Assembly (NCBI RefSeq): GCF_006715225.1
Contig: NZ_VFMU01000001.1
Span: 1,178,001-1,242,000 of the forward strand
Origin: Arthrobacter sp. SLBN-112
GTDB lineage: Bacteria > Actinomycetota > Actinomycetes > Actinomycetales > Micrococcaceae
Direction: 5' to 3'
DNA length: 64,000 bases
Shown here: positions 54,431 through 63,284 of the stretch, one piece after another
Layout: the number at the start of each line of letters is the position of its first letter
Numbering within the stretch: the stretch's first letter is position 1
Notes under the pieces: generated by a model
Database searches by the model: none
Seen by the model: the letters and a program-made list of their open reading frames with translations, nothing else
Told to the model about the DNA's origin: nothing
Made by a program: the position numbers and the translations under genes

Positions 54431-55453
54431 CTAAAGCTGTGGCACGCAGGGGCCGGTCCCCAGCAGGGCGAGCCCGGCGCGGTCACCTGCCGCGAAGTCT
54501 GTAACGCCCATGTTTTCGGCGTACATGAGTTGCGTCGGATCCTTGACATGGTCGAGGCCCAGGACGTGTCCCAGCTCGTGCATGATGATCGCGCGCACGT
54601 CTGCCGCACCGTGCGGCCGGCTGCCAACGATATCGGCAAGATCAGGTGCGTCAAGGCGCACCTGGCCCGCGGCGAGGACCAGCGGCAGCAGTGGCTGCCC
54701 TGCGGCCTGTGCATAGCCGCTTCCGCCGAGTCCGGCAACGTCTCCCGCAAGAGCGGGAGTTTCCGCAGGCGTCGACCAGGCGATCAACACCGGCGCCCAC
54801 CGTTTCCCATAGCGGTCAGGCTGGAATGCCTGCCGATCATCGGTTGGAGCCTCTGCAGTGGTTCCGTCATATACAAACTGCAGCCCGGATGCCTGGGAAG
54901 CTGCTGCTACTGCTTCCCGGATCAGGGTGTCTCCCCCTGCCAGCGCGTTGTCCGGCCGGACAACGTAATGGACTGGGCGGCATGGATCATAGGCGACCAG
55001 CTGCTGGCCTGCTTTGGGTGACTCCTGCAGTACAAAGGCGGTGGAGCCTGTGCCTGCCGGCGGGGTGCCCAGGGGTGCGGGAGCCTCCTCATACCCCGGC
55101 GGTGGGACTTTCGCTCCGGGGAGATAGGGAGCCGCAAGGGGAAGAACCACGCGGTCGAAGAGCGTCGGTGTGAAGTACAGGCACACAACGACGGCGATCC
55201 CGACTGTGGTTCTGAACCGTACCGACCGCCCGGTCGGACGCGGCTTCCTGTACCACCGGTGTGTCTTCTTCCGTTGCGTTGGTGTGGGCTCAGCACTCCG
55301 CCACGGTGCAGCCGTCCCGGCCTTTCCGAACGCCTCATCGATGGCCCACTGGGGGATCCGTCCGCTGGGGGAACGCCGGACAGCCGGGGGTGCGAATTCA
55401 CCCGAATTTTCTGGCCGCGCATTGCTGCTCTTCCCCAAACCGGTCACCGGCAT
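54431..55453 (-). CDS. Matrixin-like zinc metalloprotease, membrane-anchored
   Basis: This 340-aa protein has a basic, disordered N terminus, one membrane segment (about residues 80-97, TTVGIAVVVCLYFTPTLF) and an extracellular domain ending in the zinc motif HELGHVLGLDH at 292-302 followed by MYAENMG, whose Met may form the Met-turn. This is the metzincin/M10-like pattern. The ATG at 55453 is the first sensible start; the frame extends into the palindromic repeat upstream, which is not taken as coding. The substrate is unknown. Confidence 0.78.
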   Translation of the reverse strand: MPVTGLGKSSNARPENSGEFAPPAVRRSPSGRIPQWAIDEAFGKAGTAAPWRSAEPTPTQRKKTHRWYRKPRPTGRSVRFRTTVGIAVVVCLYFTPTLFDRVVLPLAAPYLPGAKVPPPGYEEAPAPLGTPPAGTGSTAFVLQESPKAGQQLVAYDPCRPVHYVVRPDNALAGGDTLIREAVAAASQASGLQFVYDGTTAEAPTDDRQAFQPDRYGKRWAPVLIAWSTPAETPALAGDVAGLGGSGYAQAAGQPLLPLVLAAGQVRLDAPDLADIVGSRPHGAADVRAIIMHELGHVLGLDHVKDPTQLMYAENMGVTDFAAGDRAGLALLGTGPCVPQL

Positions 55454-55549
55454 CCCCCTAAGCCCTGCCGCCCGCCGCTGGGCAACCTCATTAGCGTAGC
55501 CGCGGGCTGCCCAGCCTTGGCACTGCAAAAGCGCAGGATTTCCGCAGGA

Positions 55550-55609
55550 ATCGATTGCTCCGTAAATGCCGTTCTGAGGGTTCAAAAGGACATTTACGGA
55601 GCAATCGAT
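55550..55609. repeat. TGCTCCGTA palindromic repeat, copy 3
   Basis: Perfect 19-bp arms ATCGATTGCTCCGTAAATG and CATTTACGGAGCAATCGAT enclose the loop CCGTTCTGAGGGTTCAAAAGGA, nearly identical to copy 2. It lies 8 bases past the stop of the substrate-binding protein gene on the minus strand, where it may act as terminator. Confidence 0.85.
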
Positions 55610-55617
55610 GGGGGCGC

Positions 55618-56796
55618 CTACTCCTTGCCGAGTCCCGCCGCCGAGGTCTTCTCGCTCGAAGCGCTGTTGAGCGCCCGCAGGTCAAAGATGCCGTTGATGT
55701 CCGCCTGCTTTGTGGTGCCGGCAGTCACGCCATCGGCCAGGAGCTTTTGGTAGGTTCCGGCCAGCGGGTCCACCGTGAAGACAATGTTCTTGAGGGACCG
55801 GTCAATGACGTCGGCCTTCAGTTCGGCGCCGGCCGCTTCTTTGAGTGCGGCATTGATGGCTGTGGCCTTTTCACCGGCGGGGGCGGCGTTCAGCCACTCA
55901 ACCGACTTCACGTGGCCCTTCAGCAGGGCTGTGACCGTGTCCGGGTGGTCCGCGGCAAACTTCTGATTCACGATCAGGATGGTGGTGGGAAACTCTCCCG
56001 GCTTGCCGGACAGCGAGCCGTCCCACAGGTCCTTTTCATCCACCAGCACCTTCGCTCCGGCCGTCAGCACCAACCGTGAGGCCCACGGCTCAGGCAACCA
56101 CGCGCCGTCGAGCTTTCCGTCCTGGAACAACTTGAGGGTCTGCGCGTTTTCCGTGGGGTTGATGGCCACGTCGCCGCTGCCGTCCACGTTGGTCTTGTAG
56201 CCCTGGGATGCCAGCCAGGCGCGGAGGGCCACGTCCTGGGTGCCGCCGAGCTGCGGGGAGGCAAGGGTCTTGCCCTTGAGGTCGGCCGCGGATTTGATCT
56301 CCGGCTTGACCACCAGCTGGGCGCCGCCGGCCGCAGCTCCGGCGATGATGTTGATCGACTCGCCACCACTCTTGACGAACGAGTTGATGGCCGGGTTCGG
56401 GCCGATGTAGGTGGCATCGATGGCGCCCGCGTTCAGTGCTTCGATGGCCGCGGGGCCGGCGTTGAACACCTGGGTGCTGAGCTTGGTGCTGCCGAGTTCA
56501 CCGGCGATGAAACCCTTGCTGACCCCTACCAGGGCCGGGGCGTGGGTGACGTTGCCGAAGTAGCCAAGCTTCAGCTCGGCGGCGGGGTTGCCAGCCGGGG
56601 CCACGTCGGCTGCCGGTGCGGGCGCACCGCTGTTGATGGCGGAGGCGACGGCGGCACCACCGCCGATGAGGGCCAGGGCGGCTGCGGCGACGCCGATCTT
56701 CAGGCCGAGCGGCCGTTTAGGTTTGGCGGAGCCGCCGGCGACGATGCGGGTGGAGGCCGGCTGGTTTTGCGGACTCGTCTCGTGTGGGTTTGCCAT
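55618..56796 (-). CDS. ABC transporter substrate-binding protein (SsuA/NrtA/TauA-like), orphan
   Basis: This 392-aa exported protein has an N-terminal basic stretch, a membrane segment (residues 28-50), and a type II periplasmic-binding fold of the NMT1/THI5-like group (LKLGYFGNVTHAPALVGVSKGFI). Members bind sulfonates, nitrate or taurine. No Cys lipobox is seen. No permease or ATPase gene is adjacent, so it is an orphan or works with a distant ABC system. ATG 56796 has AAAGGA about 10 bases upstream. Confidence 0.85.
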   Translation of the reverse strand: MANPHETSPQNQPASTRIVAGGSAKPKRPLGLKIGVAAAALALIGGGAAVASAINSGAPAPAADVAPAGNPAAELKLGYFGNVTHAPALVGVSKGFIAGELGSTKLSTQVFNAGPAAIEALNAGAIDATYIGPNPAINSFVKSGGESINIIAGAAAGGAQLVVKPEIKSAADLKGKTLASPQLGGTQDVALRAWLASQGYKTNVDGSGDVAINPTENAQTLKLFQDGKLDGAWLPEPWASRLVLTAGAKVLVDEKDLWDGSLSGKPGEFPTTILIVNQKFAADHPDTVTALLKGHVKSVEWLNAAPAGEKATAINAALKEAAGAELKADVIDRSLKNIVFTVDPLAGTYQKLLADGVTAGTTKQADINGIFDLRALNSASSEKTSAAGLGKE

Positions 56797-57036
56797 GGCG
56801 AAATTCCTTTGCTGGGGCGGATGCTGAGACGAGATTACGGAGGGCCCAGCAGCCCCACAATCATTCGTGTCGCACTGGTTCATGGGGCGACTCGAAGGCT
56901 CAACGCGGCGTAGCGGGGCGTCAAAAATCGTCGCGGACCGTCTTTTTCATCGGCAGCTGTCGGCCTTGATTTGCCCCACGTACTTGTGGGTACGTGCAGG
57001 TCATGGGGACTTTAGGAAACTGAACAAGGAGACATC

Positions 57037-57183
57037 ATGTTGCTTTGGATCGCTATTGTCATCGCCGTTCTCTGGCTTCTCGGGCTGCTGACGAACATCG
57101 GGGGTGGGCTTATTCACATCCTTTTGATCGTTGCCGTGGTGGTCCTCATCTTCCACTTCATCCAGGGCAGGTCCCGGGTCTAG
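57037..57183 (+). CDS. lmo0937-family small membrane protein
   Basis: This 48-aa protein has two membrane segments (LLWIAIVIAVLWLLGLL and LIHILLIVAVVVLIFHFI) around TNIGGG and ends in QGRSRV, the pattern of the lmo0937 family. The ATG has AAGGAG 6 bases upstream. A CACGTAC/GTACGTG inverted repeat lies about 35 bases before the start. Function is unknown. Confidence 0.8.
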   Translation: MLLWIAIVIAVLWLLGLLTNIGGGLIHILLIVAVVVLIFHFIQGRSRV

Positions 57184-57240
57184 AGACGGGCGTCCCGCCG
57201 CTGGCTGTGGTGCTTGCGGCGGGACGCGACGCGAAGCGAT

Positions 57241-58539
57241 TCATGCGGCCTTTACCAAGGGCAACTCGTCCCAGTGCGTGGTGTAGCGGGGCGAACGCAT
57301 CTCCCGCTTCATGGTCCAGTCCAGGCCCGACCTAATGCCCGCATGCCCCAAACCAATGGACCCGCGCCCAAACCGGCGGCTCACGTCCTCAAGCAGTGGA
57401 CCGATGTCTCGTTCCTCGTGCCGGTTCTCGAAGATCTCCAATGGGGGCTGGTTCCCGGTGGGCCGCAGGTCGGTGAGCATCAGGCCCGCCTTGGCGTATT
57501 TCAGCCCGTCCCTGATGCTGGGCAGCAGCGCATGGGCCGCTTTGGTGAGCAGGAGCGGATCCGCCGTGGGCATGGGCAATGAGACGCAGACAGAAGGATG
57601 GTGCTGTTCGTGGTCCCTGAAGGGGGACGTGGCAACGAACGCCGTCAGGACTTTCGCCTGCAGTCCGTGCTTGGAGAGCCTGGCGCTCGCCTGCTGCCCA
57701 TAGATGCTGAGTACCTCCCGCAGGCCGGTCGCGGTGGTCACCGGTGTGGCGAAGGACCGGGAAAAGATCAGCTGGTCGCGGCCGATGCGCTCTTCCTCCA
57801 TGGGTATGCAGGGCGTGCCGCGCAGTTCGAGGACCGTCCGCATGAGCACCACCGAGAACTTGTCCCTGATGGCCACCGGATCCGCCCGGACCAGGTCCAG
57901 CACGGTGAAGATCCCTAAGACGTTGAGCCGCTTCATCAGCCGGCCGGCGATGCCCCAGACCTCATCCACCGGCAACCGGGCCATCAGTGCCTCGCGGACA
58001 TCGGCGGGGACCGACTCCCAAAGGCAGACCCCACCGAAGACGGCGTTGTTCTTGGCCCACTTGTTGCACAGCTTCGCCAGGGTTTTGGTGGGTGCAATGC
58101 CTACGCAGACCGGCACCCCCACATGCCGCCGGACTGCCTCCTTCATCCTGCGGCCCAGGGCCAGCAGTTCGTCCGCTCCGCCCTTCACCCCCAGGAACGC
58201 TTCGTCGATGCTGTACACCTCAAGCCAGGCCGAGTACCGGCCCAGCAGTTCCATCACCCGCGAGCTGATGTCTCCATAGAGCTCATAGTTGCTGGACTTC
58301 GCCACCAGGCCCCACTCTTTGGCCCGCGGCGCGAGCTTGAACCAGGGCTCCCCGGTGGTGATGCCTAGCGCCTTGGCCTCGGGGGAGCGGGTCACCGCGC
58401 AGCCGTCATTGTTGGACAGCACCACCAGCGGGCGCCCCTCCAGCGAGGGATCGAACGCGCGCTCGGCGGAGGCGTAGAAGCAGTTGACGTCGACGTGGGC
58501 AATCTGGGGCATCCGCCGCATGAGCGCGGGCTTAGGCAT
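57241..58539 (-). CDS. umuC: Y-family DNA polymerase V catalytic subunit UmuC
   Basis: This 432-aa translesion polymerase has the Y-family palm motifs AHVDVNCFYASAERAF (Asp17) and YSIDEAFLG (Asp112, Glu113), a helix-hairpin region (VDEVWGIAGRLMKRLN) and a little-finger domain. It replicates damaged DNA with low fidelity. ATG 58539 has GAGGAG 6 bases upstream. It follows umuD by 23 bases in an SOS-controlled operon. Confidence 0.92.
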   Translation of the reverse strand: MPKPALMRRMPQIAHVDVNCFYASAERAFDPSLEGRPLVVLSNNDGCAVTRSPEAKALGITTGEPWFKLAPRAKEWGLVAKSSNYELYGDISSRVMELLGRYSAWLEVYSIDEAFLGVKGGADELLALGRRMKEAVRRHVGVPVCVGIAPTKTLAKLCNKWAKNNAVFGGVCLWESVPADVREALMARLPVDEVWGIAGRLMKRLNVLGIFTVLDLVRADPVAIRDKFSVVLMRTVLELRGTPCIPMEEERIGRDQLIFSRSFATPVTTATGLREVLSIYGQQASARLSKHGLQAKVLTAFVATSPFRDHEQHHPSVCVSLPMPTADPLLLTKAAHALLPSIRDGLKYAKAGLMLTDLRPTGNQPPLEIFENRHEERDIGPLLEDVSRRFGRGSIGLGHAGIRSGLDWTMKREMRSPRYTTHWDELPLVKAA

Positions 58540-58562
58540 GGTGCTCCTCGGGCCGGCGTACC

Positions 58563-58994
58563 TCAGACATGGTGCAGGCACCGGGTGGCAACACCCCAGA
58601 TGGTCAGTTCGGACAGCGCGGGGACGTGGATGTCCGGGTACTTCGGGTTCTCCGCCTGCAGCACCACGCCGGTGCGGGTGATGCGGAGGCGTTTTACCGT
58701 CAGTTCCCCGTCCAGCACCGCGATGACCACACACCCGTCCTTGGGCTCCAGCGCCCGGTTGACGATCAGTTCATCGCCGTCGCTGATGCCGGCGCCCTCC
58801 ATGGAGTCCCCGGTGACCCGGACCACGAAGGTGCTGGTGATGTCCTTGATGAGGTGCGCGTTCAGGTCGATTCGGCCGTCGAAGTAGTCCTGGGCCGGCG
58901 ACGGAAACCCTGCCGCCACCGCCACGGGGGAGATCAGCACCGAGAATAACGAGGCGCCCGCATCTATCACGCGGGGACCGATAATAACGCCCAC
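58563..58994 (-). CDS. umuD: UmuD-like S24 peptidase, self-cleaving
   Basis: This 143-aa protein has the LexA/UmuD fold: a probable Ala28-Gly29 cleavage site (VAVAAGFPS), Ser64 in GDSMEGAG and Lys101 in ELTVKRL, with the 37-residue Ser-Lys spacing typical of UmuD. RecA-dependent cleavage activates it as partner of UmuC. It starts at GTG 58994, only 14 bases from the SOS box, with a weak ribosome site; a GTG at 58970 is the alternative. Confidence 0.9.
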   Translation of the reverse strand: MGVIIGPRVIDAGASLFSVLISPVAVAAGFPSPAQDYFDGRIDLNAHLIKDITSTFVVRVTGDSMEGAGISDGDELIVNRALEPKDGCVVIAVLDGELTVKRLRITRTGVVLQAENPKYPDIHVPALSELTIWGVATRCLHHV

Positions 58995-59007
58995 AACACA
59001 CCCTTAT

Positions 59008-59023
59008 TCGAATATATGTTCGA
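59008..59023 (-). promoter_or_regulatory. SOS (LexA) box upstream of umuDC
   Basis: TCGAATATATGTTCGA differs at one position from the symmetric form of the Gram-positive LexA box core CGAAC-N4-GTTCG. Its location just before umuD supports SOS control. Confidence 0.8.
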
Positions 59024-59128
59024 TAACTTCAGTGTAGCCCCGGGCGCTGACAACCGGCACCCACCCAAAGGCCGGGGCGCTTCGCAAGGGAGTGCGACGG
59101 CGGCCGGCAGCCCACGTAGACTGGCAGG

Positions 59129-59947
59129 ATGCGGCTGGTAGCAAGCGATATCGACGGAACGATTCTTGGGCACGACGGAAAAATCAGCCCCCGTACTATC
59201 CGCGCCTTCCACGCCTGCCGCAATGCCGGCGTCGAGCTTGTCTTCGTCACGGGGCGCCCGCCGCGCTGGCTGCACCCCCTGGAGGAGCAGTTGGGCCACA
59301 CGGGGCGCGTGATCTGCTCCAACGGCGCCGTGGTCTGGGACCTGGAGGCGGACCGGCTGGTCTCCGCCCGCACGCTGGCCATCGATACCGTCCTGGAAGC
59401 CCGCCGCATCATCAAGGGGCTCCGCCCCGCCGCCTTGTTCGCCGCTGAAACGCTCACCGGATTCCACCTCGAACCGGGCTTCATCGAAAACGAATCCAGC
59501 GAACTGCTGGCCGAATTCACCCCGGCGCCGCTGAAGGACACGCTCACGCGCGACGATTCAGTGGTCAAATTCCTTGCCATCGTCCGCGACGGCACGCCCG
59601 ACGACTTCCTGGCCGAGGTGGCGCCCGCCGTCGAACATCTGGCCGCCACCACGCACTCCTCGCCCGGTGTCCCCATGCTGGAACTCTCCCTGCCAGGGGT
59701 CAACAAGGCCGTCACCCTGGCTGAGTACGCCTCGGCCCTGGGCATTGACGCCGCGGACGTGGTGGCCTTCGGTGACATGCCCAACGACATCGAGATGCTG
59801 CGGTGGGCGGGCCATGGCTATGCCATGGCCAGCGGCCATCCGGAGGCCATCCGGGCGGCGGGGCAGCAGGCGCCGCATTTTGACGACGACGGCGTGGCCC
59901 AGGTTCTGGAGGCAAGGCTCGCCTCCCTGGGCGTCCAGTCTTCCTGA
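59129..59947 (+). CDS. HAD superfamily hydrolase (Cof type)
   Basis: This 272-aa phosphatase has HAD motif I DIDGTI near the start, motif II VTGRP, a Lys in the GVNKAVTL segment and motif IV FGDMPNDIEML. The C2B cap places it in the Cof/YbjI group acting on sugar phosphates or similar. It starts 106 bases from the SOS box on the opposite strand. Confidence 0.9.
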   Translation: MRLVASDIDGTILGHDGKISPRTIRAFHACRNAGVELVFVTGRPPRWLHPLEEQLGHTGRVICSNGAVVWDLEADRLVSARTLAIDTVLEARRIIKGLRPAALFAAETLTGFHLEPGFIENESSELLAEFTPAPLKDTLTRDDSVVKFLAIVRDGTPDDFLAEVAPAVEHLAATTHSSPGVPMLELSLPGVNKAVTLAEYASALGIDAADVVAFGDMPNDIEMLRWAGHGYAMASGHPEAIRAAGQQAPHFDDDGVAQVLEARLASLGVQSS

Positions 59948-60058
59948 TTCCCGCTACCCCCGTATTCACAGCCTGCGCTCACCTGGCGTTTACTTTCCCG
60001 CCGTAGCGTAAAGCGTGGAAGGCAGGCACTTCGCAGGCCGGCTCACAGGGGGGCAACC

Positions 60059-60352
60059 ATGGCAAGAAACGTCAAGCAGCACATGGCAGATGGGCCGCTG
60101 CGCAAAGCAACGCCCGCTCCACACTGGAAGCAGCTGCGCCAGGGCGACCGCGTCCGGGTCCTCTTCTCACCCGGCTTTGAGGCGGGCGGCGTAGTGGACA
60201 CGATCACCGCGGACCACGCGGCCGTCTGGGTGCACCTGGACGGCGGCCGCGGCCGGACCCTGCTGCACTGCGGGGATGGGGTGGACATTGTTCCGTGCGG
60301 GAGACCGGCTGCCGGGACTGACAGGCACGTCCGGGGTACGCTCGCAGTGTGA
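60059..60352 (+). CDS. Small hypothetical protein with W-x-x-L-x-x-G-D motif, second copy
   Basis: This 97-aa protein is a likely paralogue of the one at 34975: HWKQLRQGDRVRV, GGVVDTITADHAAVWVHLDGG and RTLLHCGDG align with its motifs. An SH3-like beta-barrel is plausible. It overlaps the GDPD start (GTGA), so it is co-translated. Function is unknown. Confidence 0.7.
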   Translation: MARNVKQHMADGPLRKATPAPHWKQLRQGDRVRVLFSPGFEAGGVVDTITADHAAVWVHLDGGRGRTLLHCGDGVDIVPCGRPAAGTDRHVRGTLAV

Positions 60353-61173
60353 CCCTGCCCTTTTTCGAGCACAAGGACGACGCCGGGCGGCAGCTTCCCA
60401 TCGCCATGGCCCACCGCGGATTCTCGGCCGAGGGTCTGGAGAACTCCATGGCCGCGTTCCGCTCCGGCGTCGAACTCGGCTTCCGGTACCTCGAAACGGA
60501 CGTGCACACCACGGCCGACGGCGTCCTGCTGCTCTTCCACGATGAAACCCTTGATCGGGTGACCGATGGCAGGGGGCGCGTTGCGGAGCTGCCGGCCGCG
60601 GACGTCGCGAAGGCGCGGATCAACGGCCGCGAGCCCATCCCCACGTTCGATGAGCTGGTGACCCAGCTGCCCCACGCCAGGCTGAACCTGGACGTTAAAG
60701 ACTGGAATTCAGTCCAGAGCACTGCCGCGGCCATCGAGCGGCACCAGGCGCACCAGCGGGTGTTGGTCACCAGTTTTTCGGACCGCCGACGGCGGGCGGT
60801 GCTGAAGCTGCTCAGCCGGCCGGTCGCCTCATCGGCCGGCGTGGCCTCCAGTGCCCTCTTCACCCTGCTGGGCCCGGTGCTTCCGCGCCCGTTGTTCCGC
60901 CGGCTCATGCGCCGGGTGCTCCGGGACGTGCACGCGCTGCAGGTCCCCGTCCGCTATGGACGGGTGCCTGTTGTCAGCGCCGGCTTCATCCGCCGGGCCC
61001 ACGCCCTGGACCTGGCCGTGCACGTCTGGACCATCAACGACGCCGACGAGATGCACCGGCTCCTCCAGTTGGGCGTGGACGGCATCGTCACGGACCGGGC
61101 GGACCTGCTCCGTGGCGTGCTGATGGAGCGCGGCGAGTGGCCAGAGGGCCACTCGCCTGGCGCGGCCTCCTAG
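60349..61173 (+). CDS. Glycerophosphodiester phosphodiesterase
   Basis: This 274-aa enzyme releases glycerol-3-phosphate from glycerophosphodiesters. The GDPD signatures are AHRGFSAEGLENS (His22, Arg23), ETDVHTTADG, and LFHDETLDRVTDG. No signal peptide is seen, so it is cytoplasmic. The GTG start overlaps the small upstream gene; its TAG overlaps the TAG of the convergent next gene. Confidence 0.9.
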   Translation: MTLPFFEHKDDAGRQLPIAMAHRGFSAEGLENSMAAFRSGVELGFRYLETDVHTTADGVLLLFHDETLDRVTDGRGRVAELPAADVAKARINGREPIPTFDELVTQLPHARLNLDVKDWNSVQSTAAAIERHQAHQRVLVTSFSDRRRRAVLKLLSRPVASSAGVASSALFTLLGPVLPRPLFRRLMRRVLRDVHALQVPVRYGRVPVVSAGFIRRAHALDLAVHVWTINDADEMHRLLQLGVDGIVTDRADLLRGVLMERGEWPEGHSPGAAS

Positions 61174-61616
61174 CCGCGGCCCGTGCTGGTTGACGGGTCC
61201 TGGTCTCCCTCAGTGGGGTCTGCCCGCAGCTCATCAGGATTGCTGTCAGGAAGTCCTGCCGGTCCGGGAGCTGTCCCTGCCCCGCCCGCGGGCGCTGTGG
61301 CGTCTCCGGCCAGCGCGGCGTCGTCCGGAGCACGGCCGGTCTGCCCGCCACCGTCTGCGTTGCTGGTTTCGTCCACATCCCCGCCGAACGGGTTCTCGGA
61401 CACCGGCCCCGGGGCTGCCCCCGTCTTAAGGCCGGGCGCCTTCTGCTTCTCCGCCTCCATGGCGTTTGAACCTTCGCTCAGGGACGAGTGGACTTCCACG
61501 TCGTCATTGGGGTCCGTGGGGTCGGGCACATCCATTTTTTCCGTTGGCTTGGATGTCCCGGCCAGGTCCTCCATGGCGTTTTCTGCTGCCTTGCCGATGC
61601 TGTCGCCGATTCCCAT
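61170..61616 (-). CDS. Acidic, disordered hypothetical protein
   Basis: This 148-aa protein is rich in Asp, Glu, Gly, Pro and Ala and predicted to be disordered throughout, apart from a short helix at the start (GIGDSIGKAAENAMEDLAG). No domain was recognised. The ATG at 61616 lies near a GGAGCAG ribosome site. Function is unknown. Confidence 0.7.
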   Translation of the reverse strand: MGIGDSIGKAAENAMEDLAGTSKPTEKMDVPDPTDPNDDVEVHSSLSEGSNAMEAEKQKAPGLKTGAAPGPVSENPFGGDVDETSNADGGGQTGRAPDDAALAGDATAPAGGAGTAPGPAGLPDSNPDELRADPTEGDQDPSTSTGRG

Positions 61617-61751
61617 GTGACTGCTCCTTCCGACATCGCATGCCGGCGCCCCAGCGGCATACCGGCCCTACTCCTCCAGAATTATCAGCATGCTTACAAT
61701 TAGTCCAGTGCTGGGGAATCAGACCGCAGCCGGAAAGGAAGGAAGAGCAGC

Positions 61752-61988
61752 ATGAGCACTTACCATCCGGAAAATGACCCCGCGAACCCTGACCGGCCGG
61801 GGAAGGAAGAGGTTGGCGCCGCCCAGTCCCACCTGTCGGAGCAGCGCAGCCGCGAGTCGGCCGGCTCGCCGAATCCGGACCCGGCGGAGGGCAATGTCAC
61901 CGGCCTTGAACCGGGCGGGGGAGTGCCGCCGGGAGAGACGCCGCCGGCCGAGGACCAGATGAGCCGGGACCAGGGCCACTCCGAATAG
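61752..61988 (+). CDS. DUF6480 family small protein
   Basis: This 78-aa hydrophilic protein has the pattern PENDPANPDRPGKEE and TGLEPGGGVPPGETPPAE, typical of the DUF6480 family of actinobacteria. It has no membrane segment. The ATG has GGAAGG about 14 bases and GAGCAG about 5 bases upstream. Function is unknown. Confidence 0.8.
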   Translation: MSTYHPENDPANPDRPGKEEVGAAQSHLSEQRSRESAGSPNPDPAEGNVTGLEPGGGVPPGETPPAEDQMSRDQGHSE

Positions 61989-62042
61989 CGAGCAGCTGGT
62001 CAGCGCGGCGGCGAACACTTTAGCGGGCCGCGCTGACCCGCG

Positions 62043-63113
62043 TCAGGAAGGCTTTTTGCCGTGGCGGCCGTGGGACTCTGCCGGGCCCGCAGGTCCGGCT
62101 AAATGACGCTCCAGGCCGTCCACGTCCAGGCGCGTGTTCCAGTTGGCCCAGTCCTGCGGCCGGACCGACGGGCGCCCCAGCAGGTACCCCTGGCCGGCGC
62201 TGATCCCAAGTTCGGTGAGGACCGTGAGTTCGCCCACCGTTTCGATGCCCTCGGCCACCAGGGTGGTGCCGATCTGGTCGGTGAAGTCCACCAGGCACGC
62301 AGCCAGGGCCCGCTGGAGGCCGTCCTTGTCGACGTCGCCGATCACGTTGCGGCCCACCTTGAGGAAATCGGGCCGCAGGTGAATCATGCGGCTAAGCGCG
62401 CCGGCACCGGTGTGGGCATCATCGACGGCGATCCGCAGGCCTTGCTCCCGGAGCGGATTGATCGCGGAAATGAACTGCAGATATTCCTCTTCGGGAATGT
62501 CCTCGGTCATTTCGAGCACCACGCGGTGGATGGGGAGTTCAATGTGGTCGAACAATTCCGGCAGGCGCGGGTCCATGCAGGACGTCGGCGAAATGTTGAG
62601 GGACACATAAATGTTTTCCGGCAGGTCGCGGGCCGCGGCTGCCGCGGAACCCAAAGCTGAGAATTCAAGGTTTGCGCCGAGGCCGACGGCCGCTGCCTCG
62701 GCGAACCACAACTCCGCGGCAGCGCCGTCGTCGCTGACGAAGCGGGAGAGGGCTTCCGCGCCCACCACGGTTTTTCCTTCCAAGCCGTAGATGGGCTGGA
62801 AGGCGGTCATCAGCATCTGGTTTTCAAGCAGGGCGCTGATCCTCGAGATGCTGCGGATGGCGTCGAGCTGCTCGGCGAAGTGCGGCGGCAGCGTGGGCGG
62901 CGTGAGGCGCATTTCCCGAGCAGTTTCCAGTGTTTCCACAGTGTTGGCGTCGCTGCGCCGGGTCTCGAGGAGATACTCCAGCAAAGCGCGTTCGGGCACG
63001 CCGGGATTCTCATCGAGGCTGTTGCTCAGCCGTTGCCGGACGGCGGCTCCCGCAGGATCCGTATCCGCCAGCACGCCGGCGATAATTCCCCATGCCTGTA
63101 CCCGAACCGACAT
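62043..63113 (-). CDS. EAL-domain protein (c-di-GMP phosphodiesterase-like)
   Basis: This 356-aa cytoplasmic protein has an N-terminal helical part (1-90) and an EAL domain (about 100-340). Catalytic and metal residues are present: EAL in GAEALSRF, Asn in LNISP, Glu in LEMTEDI, the Asp pair in VDDAHTG, Lys in FLKVGRN and Glu in AEGIET; the usual DDFGTG reads DDAHTG. Activity is therefore possible. ATG 63113 has GGGGGCG upstream. Confidence 0.85.
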   Translation of the reverse strand: MSVRVQAWGIIAGVLADTDPAGAAVRQRLSNSLDENPGVPERALLEYLLETRRSDANTVETLETAREMRLTPPTLPPHFAEQLDAIRSISRISALLENQMLMTAFQPIYGLEGKTVVGAEALSRFVSDDGAAAELWFAEAAAVGLGANLEFSALGSAAAAARDLPENIYVSLNISPTSCMDPRLPELFDHIELPIHRVVLEMTEDIPEEEYLQFISAINPLREQGLRIAVDDAHTGAGALSRMIHLRPDFLKVGRNVIGDVDKDGLQRALAACLVDFTDQIGTTLVAEGIETVGELTVLTELGISAGQGYLLGRPSVRPQDWANWNTRLDVDGLERHLAGPAGPAESHGRHGKKPS

Positions 63114-63284
63114 TAGCGACGCCCCCAGTTGACGAAGTAATGACCCCATGGCCCATTAATGTTCAAATTTTCCAAACGCCTTATAAAAGTACGGTGTTGC
63201 CAGACCTGAATTCCGCGGCGGCGAAAAACGTGACACCGCACGCTGATCGTATAACGGCGGCCACAAAAGCGCAGTAGTTTTCCG

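Noticed and set aside
55454..55585. N-terminal extension of the metalloprotease frame (MNPQNGIYGAID...)
   Set aside because: The extension translates the palindromic repeat at 55550-55609 and has no ribosome site, so it is not coding.
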